IMG/VR virus record: IMGVR_UViG_3300008267_001076
Location: 1-20,859 of that record
Source: a virus
Reading direction: 5' to 3' (one strand)
Length of the DNA stretch: 20,859 nucleotides
The notes beneath the pieces were generated by a model. It was not told the DNA's origin, searched no databases, and worked only from the letters and a program-made list of their open reading frames with translations. Made by a program: the position numbers and the translations under genes. This document shows positions 12,646-17,410 of the stretch, one piece after another. The stretch's first letter is position 1. Each line of letters starts with the position of its first letter.

Positions 12646-12646
12646 T
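12641..12646 (+). promoter_or_regulatory. -10 element overlapping the SprT stop codon
   Basis: TATAAT contains the TAA stop of the peptidase gene. It is followed by the leader ACAAAGGTAATCGAGGCAC, nearly the same as that after 14171. No clear -35 sits 16-18 bp upstream. GAGG before ATG 12673 serves as ribosome site. Confidence 0.55.
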
Positions 12647-12672
12647 ACAAAGGTAATCGAGGCACATCACTG

Positions 12673-12840
12673 ATGAAGACCTACCGAATGCTGATTGAGT
12701 ATTGGGTTCCTGATGAGGATGAGAATCTCTTTGAAGAGAAGATCATTCAGTCCCGATCCTCTTGTGGTAAGATTGCAGATGATTATCTGGCACAAGATCG
12801 TACTAATCTCATTCGCTCTGTTGAAGTCACTCCTGTTTGA
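12673..12840 (+). CDS. Hypothetical small protein (55 aa)
   Basis: MKTYRMLIEYWVPDEDENLF resembles the start of the product at 14911 (MKSLYIVDYWVPFPSSEYGG): a strand ending YWVP, then a helix (SCGKIADDYLAQD) and a last strand. This is the beta-alpha-beta look of a small family. Opens a unit behind the -10 at 12641. Confidence 0.65.
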   Translation: MKTYRMLIEYWVPDEDENLFEEKIIQSRSSCGKIADDYLAQDRTNLIRSVEVTPV

Positions 12841-12843
12841 ATC

Positions 12844-13047
12844 ATGCAACTCTCCACACAATCTGTTTCTAAAATTGCAGATGCACTCAAACCAGTAGTA
12901 ATTGATTACATTCATGAAGATGAAGGTTATGTTGAGTATATGCAAACGGCAGTAATTGAAGGTATTCGTAATACAATGGGTGATATGGATGAAGATTTAC
13001 TTTTTGAACTGGGTATGCTAATCTTTGATAGGATCGAACTGAAATGA
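12844..13047 (+). CDS. Helical acidic protein (67 aa)
   Basis: ATG 12844 lies 3 nt after the previous stop. SVSKIADALKPVVIDYIHED, then YVEYMQTAVIEGIRNTMGDM and DEDLLFELGMLIFDRI form three helices. Function unknown. The TGA overlaps the next ATG. Confidence 0.65.
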   Translation: MQLSTQSVSKIADALKPVVIDYIHEDEGYVEYMQTAVIEGIRNTMGDMDEDLLFELGMLIFDRIELK

Positions 13048-13280
13048 TGACTGAAAAGCAAAACAAAATCATTAAGTACGCTCTGGTCGGTGGTGTTGTT
13101 ATCAATACGTTAATGTGTCTGAATCTTTACCGACAGATGCTCTCACTTCAATATCAAGTTACACAACTTGAAAGCGATTCGATGAGTGCCATTCAATCAT
13201 TGAGTCGTTATGTTTGGGAGATGAAGAATCCCCATCTGAATAATTCAAATAACTATCCTGCTGCTGGTGACTTTGAATGA
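13044..13280 (+). CDS. N-terminal membrane anchor with coiled coil (78 aa)
   Basis: ATG 13044 or 13047. A membrane span at about residues 10-28 (IIKYALVGGVVINTLMCLNL) is followed by a heptad-like stretch (LYRQMLSLQYQVTQLESDSM) and a Pro/Asn-rich tail. The type II topology would place the coil in the periplasm. Coupled by 4 nt to the RlpA-like gene, so it may act with it at the envelope; an inner-membrane spanin-like role is possible but unproven. Confidence 0.65.
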   Translation: MMTEKQNKIIKYALVGGVVINTLMCLNLYRQMLSLQYQVTQLESDSMSAIQSLSRYVWEMKNPHLNNSNNYPAAGDFE

Positions 13281-13591
13281 TTGAAACTGTAATTGCTGGT
13301 CTTGCATGTGGTGTTGCTACATATTACGGAATTGGTGACGGATTTCATGGACAAGTTACGGCAAATGGTGAGCGGTTTGATGCTTATCGTTGGACTGCAG
13401 CTCACCCTTATCTACCTATGGGTTCACGCATACGGGTAACCAATCAAGATAATGGAAAACAAGTAATTGTCAGAGTCAATGATCGTGGTCCATATTCACA
13501 TGCCGACCTAGATCTTTCTTATGCAGCATTTGCTCATATTTCTTCTACGTCAAAAGGTAATGCAACTGTTTGTTGGAGGGTGATTGGATGA
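13277..13591 (+). CDS. RlpA-like double-psi beta-barrel protein (104 aa)
   Basis: GVATYYG (12-18), TANGERFD (28-35), AAHPYLPMGSRIRV (41-54), VRVNDRGPY (65-73) and DLDLSYAAF (78-86) are the hallmark blocks of RlpA/double-psi barrel proteins, which bind or cleave septal peptidoglycan in bacteria. The C-terminal SPOR domain is missing. A short hydrophobic N-terminus (ETVIAGLACGVA) could export it but is a weak signal. Next to an anchored coiled coil and a secreted protein, it fits cell-wall remodelling. Confidence 0.85.
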   Translation: MIETVIAGLACGVATYYGIGDGFHGQVTANGERFDAYRWTAAHPYLPMGSRIRVTNQDNGKQVIVRVNDRGPYSHADLDLSYAAFAHISSTSKGNATVCWRVIG

Positions 13592-13959
13592 AAAAACTGA
13601 TTGTTCTTGCTGCACTTCTTCTGTCTTCTCCTGTCTATGCACAGACAGAATCTTCTTACCAACCATTTCGTTATGAAACCTCTTGTGCATTGATGAATGA
13701 TGGTGAACCAATGACTGATCTGTGTGTGGTGATTGAAACTCGCAACAAGGGTGGATTTCTTCGCAGTCGCAATATCTTCTCTAATCGATTTGGTCTGACG
13801 ATTAAATCACGTTTTGATAAGGAGAAAGGATTTGTGACTTGGGATAGTCATAATAAGTTTGAATACAAGTGGTACTATAAACTTGGAAGTGTAGGTGAAC
13901 TGGGTAACTGGTCGAATGTAATGCCAGGATTTTTTGTACAAAATGTAAGTTGGGACTGA
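13588..13959 (+). CDS. Secreted protein with signal peptide (123 aa)
   Basis: ATG 13588 with GGAGGG about 6 nt upstream. MKKLIVLAALLLSSPVYA followed by QTES is a textbook Sec signal peptide with an AxA-type cleavage site (VYA). The mature part of about 105 residues is beta-rich and has two cysteines (SCALM, LCVVIE) that could form a disulfide. It is coupled to the RlpA-like gene, so it is probably periplasmic. No family recognised. Confidence 0.7.
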   Translation: MKKLIVLAALLLSSPVYAQTESSYQPFRYETSCALMNDGEPMTDLCVVIETRNKGGFLRSRNIFSNRFGLTIKSRFDKEKGFVTWDSHNKFEYKWYYKLGSVGELGNWSNVMPGFFVQNVSWD

Positions 13960-13964
13960 AACAA

Positions 13965-14168
13965 ATGAAAGATGTTAATGTAAATCTAAACGTTCATGAA
14001 ATCGGTGTGATTCTATCCGCACTGCAAGAACTGAATCTACGTGAGGAAAATAGAATCGCACGTGAATATGGAAGTGTACCTGCACTGTATGCAAAACTTT
14101 ACGATCTCTGGGAGCAGATGGACAGATCAGAAACTGGTCTACGGAACGACGTGGTGCCCTCCTTCTGA
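13965..14168 (+). CDS. Conserved helical small protein, LTxxE-type family (67 aa)
   Basis: ATG 13965 is preferred over an upstream TTG. VNLNVHEIGVILSALQELNL, then EENRIAREYGSVPALYAKL and YDLWEQM match a small cyanophage family (helix, SVPALYxKL, helix). The same layout recurs at 14202 and 18062 (SALYDKL), suggesting paralogs. Function unknown. Confidence 0.7.
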   Translation: MKDVNVNLNVHEIGVILSALQELNLREENRIAREYGSVPALYAKLYDLWEQMDRSETGLRNDVVPSF

Positions 14169-14170
14169 CC

Positions 14171-14176
14171 TATACT
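14171..14176 (+). promoter_or_regulatory. -10 element TATACT
   Basis: TATACT two bases after the previous stop, followed by ACAAAGGTAGTCAAGGGAAC, a leader nearly identical to that after 12641. Upstream GGTGCC and no good -35. AAGGGA before ATG 14202 is the ribosome site. Confidence 0.55.
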
Positions 14177-14201
14177 ACAAAGGTAGTCAAGGGAACACCT
14201 G

Positions 14202-14405
14202 ATGAAACCCATTTCATTCACCTCTGGGCAACTGTTGGATCTGATTGCTCTTCTTGAAGAAAAAGAGGATGCTCTCTATGATGCAGAAGACAAGGCACTT
14301 TCTATCTACTACATGCAAATGGGAGTGCAGTTTCAGAGAATGTATGATCGCCTGCAAAGTCTTCCTGGTGAGAAGCGTGTCGTCGAACTTGTAGCACAAC
14401 AATGA
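14202..14405 (+). CDS. Helical small protein, LTxxE-like family (67 aa)
   Basis: ISFTSGQLLDLIALLEEKED, then a helix and FQRMYDRLQSLPG follow the helix-turn-helix layout of the 13965 product. It starts its own unit behind TATACT. It overlaps the next gene by 4 nt. Role unknown. Confidence 0.65.
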   Translation: MKPISFTSGQLLDLIALLEEKEDALYDAEDKALSIYYMQMGVQFQRMYDRLQSLPGEKRVVELVAQQ

Positions 14406-14551
14406 AAACATCCTATTGGTTTCTGGGTATCATTGCCATTCTAATGTGGAATGGAATGCTTGCTCGCCGTGATGCCGAAATGTTCAAGGCATATGATAAA
14501 GTCTGTGCCGAACTTCCACAACCACATCCTGATTGCCGTTACGCTCAATGA
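14402..14551 (+). CDS. Small membrane-anchored protein (49 aa)
   Basis: MKTSYWFLGIIAILMWNGML is a membrane span or uncleaved signal anchor; the remainder (RRDAEMFKAYDKVCAELPQP...DCRY) is soluble, with two cysteines. Coupled on both sides by ATGA junctions. Probably at the cytoplasmic membrane, facing the periplasm. Confidence 0.6.
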   Translation: MKTSYWFLGIIAILMWNGMLARRDAEMFKAYDKVCAELPQPHPDCRYAQ

Positions 14552-14730
14552 ACGACGAAGACATTAGACAGTTTATGAATGCTTTTGAAGACTTCACCAA
14601 ACATGCAGAGGTTGAACAGTTCAATCATTCTGCCTGGACTGCTGCCCGACAGTACACTGATCATTTCTATGAGCAGAAAGCAGCAGAGTTAGAGGTGACG
14701 GTTGATTATTATATGCAGGAGTTTCTGTGA
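14548..14730 (+). CDS. Helical small protein (60 aa)
   Basis: ATG 14548 overlaps the previous stop (ATGA). MNDEDIRQFMNAFEDFTKHA followed by HSAWTAARQYTDHFYEQKAA and a final helix gives an all-helical acidic protein. The TGA overlaps the next GTG. Not recognised. Confidence 0.65.
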   Translation: MNDEDIRQFMNAFEDFTKHAEVEQFNHSAWTAARQYTDHFYEQKAAELEVTVDYYMQEFL

Positions 14731-14897
14731 ACGATCAGACCAAATTGATTCTTGCATTAATGCAGATTGAGAATCTGACCAATCTGATTGAAGGAAATGA
14801 GTATCAAAAGTTTCTTTATGGACATCTCATTTCAGTGCAGGTTGAACTACAAAGACAGTTGACAAACCTAACTCATTCATCTAAAATTAAGGAGTAA
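14727..14897 (+). CDS. Conserved cyanophage small protein (56 aa)
   Basis: GTG 14727 (GTGA overlap). MNDQTKLILALMQIENLTNL, NEYQKFLYGHLISVQ and VELQRQLTNL match a helical small family I recall from T4-like cyanophages; its function is unknown. AAGGAG near its end is the ribosome site for the next gene. Confidence 0.7.
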   Translation: MNDQTKLILALMQIENLTNLIEGNEYQKFLYGHLISVQVELQRQLTNLTHSSKIKE

Positions 14898-14910
14898 TTT
14901 ACCAAAAGAA

Positions 14911-15141
14911 ATGAAATCACTTTACATCGTTGACTACTGGGTGCCGTTTCCTTCTTCTGAATACGGTGGTGTAGTTTCTCTGATTGCCGAGAATGATACA
15001 GAGGCATTTGAATTGCTTTCACAAGAGCAAGGATTCGATGATCGTTATACGAATCTGATTATGCCCAATGTCGTCAAGGCACAAAAGTTTTCACTTGTGG
15101 ACGATTACGAATCTGGTATTATTGACGCATTTACGACCTGA
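14911..15141 (+). CDS. Hypothetical protein, YWVP family (76 aa)
   Basis: ATG 14911 with AAGGAG about 16 nt upstream (rather far). MKSLYIVDYWVPFPSSEYGG followed by LIAENDTEAFELLSQEQGFD is a strand-helix fold like the products at 12673 and 19539 (MQLYILKEVLYDYTDG, helix AESMPQCEQIF). Probably a small diverged family; function unknown. Confidence 0.65.
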   Translation: MKSLYIVDYWVPFPSSEYGGVVSLIAENDTEAFELLSQEQGFDDRYTNLIMPNVVKAQKFSLVDDYESGIIDAFTT

Positions 15142-15142
15142 T

Positions 15143-15334
15143 ATGGAAAGACTCTATCGCATTGAAGAACTGTGTACAACTGGTTGGGAACTGGTTGATG
15201 AGAAGTATGTTGATATGACAAAGGAAAGAACAAAAGAAGTTCTTGACCAACTGATTGCAGACGGTTATAATCCGAATACACTGAGAGCAGTTCCGAATCC
15301 CCAACCACAAAACTTCATTCCCAGTGACAATTGA
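15143..15334 (+). CDS. Conserved cyanophage small protein (63 aa)
   Basis: MERLYRIEELCTTGWELVDE, then TKERTKEVLDQLIADGYNPN and LRAVPNP match a distinctive small protein found in many T4-like cyanophages (recall). The TGW core and NPxxLRAVP ending are the fingerprint. The function is unknown. ATG 15143 follows the previous stop by one base and decides against an upstream ATG. Confidence 0.75.
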   Translation: MERLYRIEELCTTGWELVDEKYVDMTKERTKEVLDQLIADGYNPNTLRAVPNPQPQNFIPSDN

Positions 15335-15605
15335 ATTCCCACACACTGCACCAAAAGGTTACTCTTATGAATTCGTTCAGTTCAAGACTCATGTTGTTGC
15401 AGTGTGGATTCATAATCATTACAGGTTTGTTTACAATGGTGGTGGGAGTGCTCGTAGTATCTGGGGATTCTACAACACAAAGACAAAGTGCTACCACTCT
15501 CCTGTCAACGCCAAAACAGTCGGTGATCAAGTAAGCATTGAACAGACGACTCCTTATTCTGCAATGATTCTCAAACGTACACCATTAGAACTTGCGTATG
15601 TATAA
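15324..15605 (+). CDS. Conserved cyanophage protein (93 aa)
   Basis: GTG 15324 sits 11 nt inside the previous gene. PKGYSYEFVQFKTHVVAVWI, RSIWGFYNTKTKCYHSPVNA and TTPYSAMILKR match a beta-rich cyanophage family that usually follows the LYRIEELCTTGW gene, as I recall. It ends 8 nt inside the next gene. Function unknown. Confidence 0.75.
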   Translation: MTIEFPHTAPKGYSYEFVQFKTHVVAVWIHNHYRFVYNGGGSARSIWGFYNTKTKCYHSPVNAKTVGDQVSIEQTTPYSAMILKRTPLELAYV

Positions 15606-15852
15606 ACCAAGACTGAATGATTATGTCAAGTGGACAAAGGGTGTTGAGGGTTGGGTTTACTTTGTGGATCAAGAGTATATTACGATTGAGACGATGGTAG
15701 TGCCCAAAGATCCAATTAACATCGAACATTGTTCATTACACAAGAATCATCGTCTTCTGGTTATTTGTTATCAGGAACAATGGAATGAATTGAATCAGAT
15801 TGGGTATCGTACCGATAAATATTCTGAAACAATCATTTCCAAAGCAGAGTGA
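15598..15852 (+). CDS. Conserved cyanophage protein (84 aa)
   Basis: MYKPRLNDYVKWTKGVEGWV followed by YITIETMVVPKD and HKNHRLLVICYQEQWNELNQ matches a beta-barrel-like small family that is syntenic with the two preceding genes in cyanophages. ATG 15598 overlaps the previous stop by 8 nt. No biochemical role is known. Confidence 0.75.
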   Translation: MYKPRLNDYVKWTKGVEGWVYFVDQEYITIETMVVPKDPINIEHCSLHKNHRLLVICYQEQWNELNQIGYRTDKYSETIISKAE

Positions 15853-15995
15853 AGACTTTCAATCAGTTTATATCTGAGATCACCGAACCCACCGAAGCAA
15901 TCCGCCGCCTGTTAAGAATACGTGATAAGAAACTTCATCAACAATACAAACAACAACAAAACCCGCCAGAACAGGATCCACTCAAACCAGTATGA
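15849..15995 (+). CDS. Protein with capsid-targeting-like N-terminus (48 aa)
   Basis: GTG 15849 overlaps the previous stop (GTGA). MKTFNQFISEITEP is very close to the T4 capsid-targeting peptide MKTYQEFIAEA that delivers internal proteins into the prohead, and ISE fits the gp21 protease rule (L/I)xE. The remainder is a basic helix (IRRLLRIRDKKLHQQYKQQQ) and a Pro-rich end, as expected for a packaged DNA-binding peptide. The packaging role is inference. Confidence 0.65.
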   Translation: MKTFNQFISEITEPTEAIRRLLRIRDKKLHQQYKQQQNPPEQDPLKPV

Positions 15996-16234
15996 AGAAG
16001 AAGACATTGTGGCGGTTATGGGCAAAGGCAATTGGTGAGAAAGCATCTAAGTGTGACAAAGAATCAGATCACATTGCTCATATACGCACTGTTATATTTC
16101 TCACTTATCTCATTACTAATCTATTCATTGTTGCAGGTGTAATTCGTCATTGGAACAAAAATGAAATACCAGGTTGTATACTACAAATTGAAGAAGGACA
16201 ACAAGAAAGCGAAACAAGAAGCAATTTTCTATAA
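15992..16234 (+). CDS. Conserved cyanophage membrane protein (80 aa)
   Basis: MKKKTLWRLWAKAIGEKASK, then HIRTVIFLTYLITNLFIVAG and VIRHWN match a conserved cyanophage single-span membrane protein (span about 31-50). The part after RHWN (last 25 residues) overlaps another gene at 16161 in a different frame and shows no conservation I know, so it may be a read-out tail. Confidence 0.7.
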   Translation: MKKKTLWRLWAKAIGEKASKCDKESDHIAHIRTVIFLTYLITNLFIVAGVIRHWNKNEIPGCILQIEEGQQESETRSNFL

Positions 16235-16316
16235 CATTGAGGATGCTACATTATGGGAACAACACGTGAAGAAACAAGGTTACCTGAACTCAGAGATCGT
16301 ACCACTGTTTCAGTAA
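16161..16316 (+). CDS. Conserved small protein nested in two overlaps (51 aa)
   Basis: ATG 16161 to TAA 16314-16316. MKYQVVYYKLKKDNKKAKQE, AIFYNIEDATLWEQHVKKQG and YLNSEIVPLF match a small cyanophage family (strand, helix, strand) that I recall as directly following the RLWAKAIGEKAS protein. It overlaps the upstream gene by 74 nt and the downstream one by 64 nt, each in another frame. Confidence 0.75.
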   Translation: MKYQVVYYKLKKDNKKAKQEAIFYNIEDATLWEQHVKKQGYLNSEIVPLFQ

Positions 16317-16534
16317 GAAATAAGGTTATCTACTATCCTTCATTAATCCTAATCAGTATTGTATCGTTTGCGTTAGGATCAAATGTATATAAAGAGTCAA
16401 TCATTAATGATACTTTGAAACTGTGTAATCAAAAGCAATTAGAGTGTAAGTTCAAGTATGATATGGTGATGTATCAAGAGACAGGTAGAGTACCCTATAC
16501 AGAGGTTAAAACACTCGAAAAAGGTAAAAAATAG
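16253..16534 (+). CDS. Membrane protein (up to 93 aa)
   Basis: Encodes a membrane span (about residues 28-45, YYPSLILISIVSFALGSNV) followed by a soluble tail with two cysteines (LCNQKQLECKFKYD) and VPYTEVKTLEK. The first 21 residues overlap the 51-aa gene out of frame; the only ATG is 16253, though a later non-ATG start near 16317 would give a shorter, more typical membrane protein. Last gene before the 474-nt non-coding stretch. Confidence 0.6.
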   Translation: MGTTREETRLPELRDRTTVSVRNKVIYYPSLILISIVSFALGSNVYKESIINDTLKLCNQKQLECKFKYDMVMYQETGRVPYTEVKTLEKGKK

Positions 16535-16597
16535 GGTAAAAAAGGTTAAATTTAATTAAAAAATATAATAAAAAATATATTTGTGTGTTTTGTTACG

Positions 16598-16650
16598 TTC
16601 TCAATAAGTATGAATTAATTGAGAATCAATAAGGAATAATAGTTGAGAAT
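16598..16650. repeat. TTCTCAAT / ATTGAGAA inverted repeats
   Basis: TTCTCAATAAG at 16598-16608 pairs with ATTGAGAA at 16618-16625 (8-bp perfect arms), and a third copy TTGAGAAT is at 16643-16650. The same element occurs again as a 12-bp palindrome at 17379-17408, on the other side of the array. It looks like a protein-binding site; it recalls the cyanobacterial FurA iron-box core, an uncertain comparison. Confidence 0.55.
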
Positions 16651-16680
16651 AGGTGTGTGTATTGTATCTTATAAGTGTGT

Positions 16681-16731
16681 TAAATGCTTATAAATGCCCG
16701 ATCTTATACTCTCTAAATGCTTATAAATGCC
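16681..16731. repeat. Two 18-bp direct repeats
   Basis: TAAATGCTTATAAATGCC occurs perfectly at 16681-16698 and 16714-16731, a 33-bp period. Each unit itself contains AAATGC twice, and a related CTTATAAGTG lies at 16668-16677. The spacing is close to that of the CTCGACGAG array that follows. Confidence 0.75.
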
Positions 16732-16822
16732 TCTGGGTCTTGTGACCTAAGCGAGCGTAGCATAAGACACGCAGTTTGTCAAGTCCACCGCCCGCGAAAA
16801 TGCCACGAGACCCACACAAAAA

Positions 16823-17107
16823 CTCGACGAGATCCACACTAGACTTATGAGATCTCGACGAGACCTTATGTTACGAGATGCACATAATTCTCGACGAGAG
16901 TACATATATATTGGTATGATTCTCGACGAGACACACATCTAGACTAGATTGTATCTTGTCGAGTTTTATGGTATAATACGAAAGCGTTCACACAATCTCG
17001 ACGAGCTTATGTACGACGATTACGATCTCGACTATACGTATAGTAACGATTATGTAGATCTCGACGAGGACACATACCACGAGTATGGTATAACGGATCT
17101 CGACGAG
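16823..17107. repeat. CTCGACGAG array (7 copies plus variants)
   Basis: Perfect copies start at 16823, 16854, 16890, 16922, 16997, 17060 and 17099. A reverse-orientation variant CTTGTCGAG lies at 16955 and truncated CTCGAC at 17027 and 17171. Steps are 31-42 bp, roughly three to four helical turns. The array crosses non-coding DNA, a promoter spacer and the coding region 17009-17164. Shorter ACGAG copies lie between units. Confidence 0.8.
16949..16977 (+). promoter_or_regulatory. Sigma70 promoter TTGTAT-17-TATAAT with motif in spacer
   Basis: TTGTAT (16949-16954) and TATAAT (16972-16977) are separated by exactly 17 bp. The spacer holds CTTGTCGAG, a reverse variant of the array motif, and a perfect copy lies 20 bp downstream, so array occupancy would directly affect this promoter. 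It drives the gene at 17009. Confidence 0.75.
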
Positions 17108-17164
17108 GATTATGCACGAGATACACAAGATTATAACGATCTTGCGTATCGTCATTATGCATGA
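17009..17164 (+). CDS. Extremely acidic Asp/Tyr-rich protein (51 aa)
   Basis: From ATG 17009: MYDDYDLDYTYSNDYVDLDE and on, with 14 Asp, 3 Glu and 11 Tyr but no Lys. The array motif, in frame, encodes Leu-Asp-Glu (DLDED twice). A TTG at 16949 in the same frame is the -35 box, not a start. Such charge recalls DNA-mimic or anti-restriction proteins, or a repeat-derived peptide; neither is proven. The gene lies between two sigma70 promoters. Confidence 0.6.
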   Translation: MYDDYDLDYTYSNDYVDLDEDTYHEYGITDLDEDYARDTQDYNDLAYRHYA

Positions 17165-17170
17165 TATAAT
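17142..17170 (+). promoter_or_regulatory. Sigma70 promoter TTGCGT-17-TATAAT
   Basis: TTGCGT (17142-17147) and TATAAT (17165-17170) are 17 bp apart and overlap the end of the acidic gene. The -10 is followed immediately by CTCGAC, a truncated array motif. It drives the gene at 17195. Confidence 0.7.
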
Positions 17171-17194
17171 CTCGACACATCGCACTAGACACGT

Positions 17195-17347
17195 ATGTTA
17201 GCACAGAAGCGCCTAGTCACAGTCACACTCGACATCATGTGTTATGATGACCTGGATCTAGACAATATTAACTGGCGAGATGTATTAGATCTCGAACCCA
17301 ATGAGGATGTCCATTGTAAGATCCAGGAGCACGATATCGATTGGTAG
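17195..17347 (+). CDS. Small acidic protein, VTLDI...LDLEPNE type (50 aa)
   Basis: ATG 17195, 24 nt after a good -10. MLAQKRLVTVTLDIMCYDDL, then NINWRDVLDLEPNEDVHCKI and QEHDIDW have the layout of small cyanophage proteins with a strand, an INWRDxLDL helix, PNE and a last strand (recall). The function is unknown. Encoded just after the CTCGACGAG array, of which CTCGAC traces persist in its codons. Confidence 0.65.
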   Translation: MLAQKRLVTVTLDIMCYDDLDLDNINWRDVLDLEPNEDVHCKIQEHDIDW

Positions 17348-17378
17348 TGTGCTAGTTTAAATATTGGCACAGTACTTC

Positions 17379-17408
17379 ATTCTCAATAAGCAACTCCTTA
17401 TTGAGAAT
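17379..17408. repeat. Perfect 12-bp inverted repeat ATTCTCAATAAG
   Basis: ATTCTCAATAAG (17379-17390) and CTTATTGAGAAT (17397-17408) flank the 6-nt loop CAACTC. Followed by TAATATTTCA twice in tandem (17411-17430). No T-run, so it is either a weak terminator of the 17195 gene or a dimer-binding site; the same core occurs at 16598-16650. Confidence 0.7.
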
Positions 17409-17410
17409 TC

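Larger units (their letters stand above)
16535..17008 (+). other. Non-coding, repeat-rich AT-rich region
   Basis: 474 nt without a supported gene. It begins with about 60 nt of almost pure A/T after two GGTAAAAAA copies, then an inverted TTCTCAAT/ATTGAGAA pair, two 18-bp direct repeats, a GC-richer segment bounded by GGGTCTTGTG and CACGAGACCC (one mismatch from complementary), and the CTCGACGAG array. The layout resembles a replication origin or a control region. Confidence 0.6.

Noticed and set aside
15815-15822. Late promoter box GATAAATA inside the 15598 gene
   Set aside because: It lies in coding sequence and the following start (15849) is coupled to the preceding stop; the match may be chance in an A/T-rich phage.
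16740-16815. tRNA or tmRNA gene
   Set aside because: The stem-like ends are present, but there is no T-arm GTTCGA motif and no cloverleaf could be drawn.
16823-17107. CRISPR array
   Set aside because: The repeat is only 9 bp, the spacers contain promoters and codons, and the steps vary from 31 to 42 bp; there are no Cas genes.
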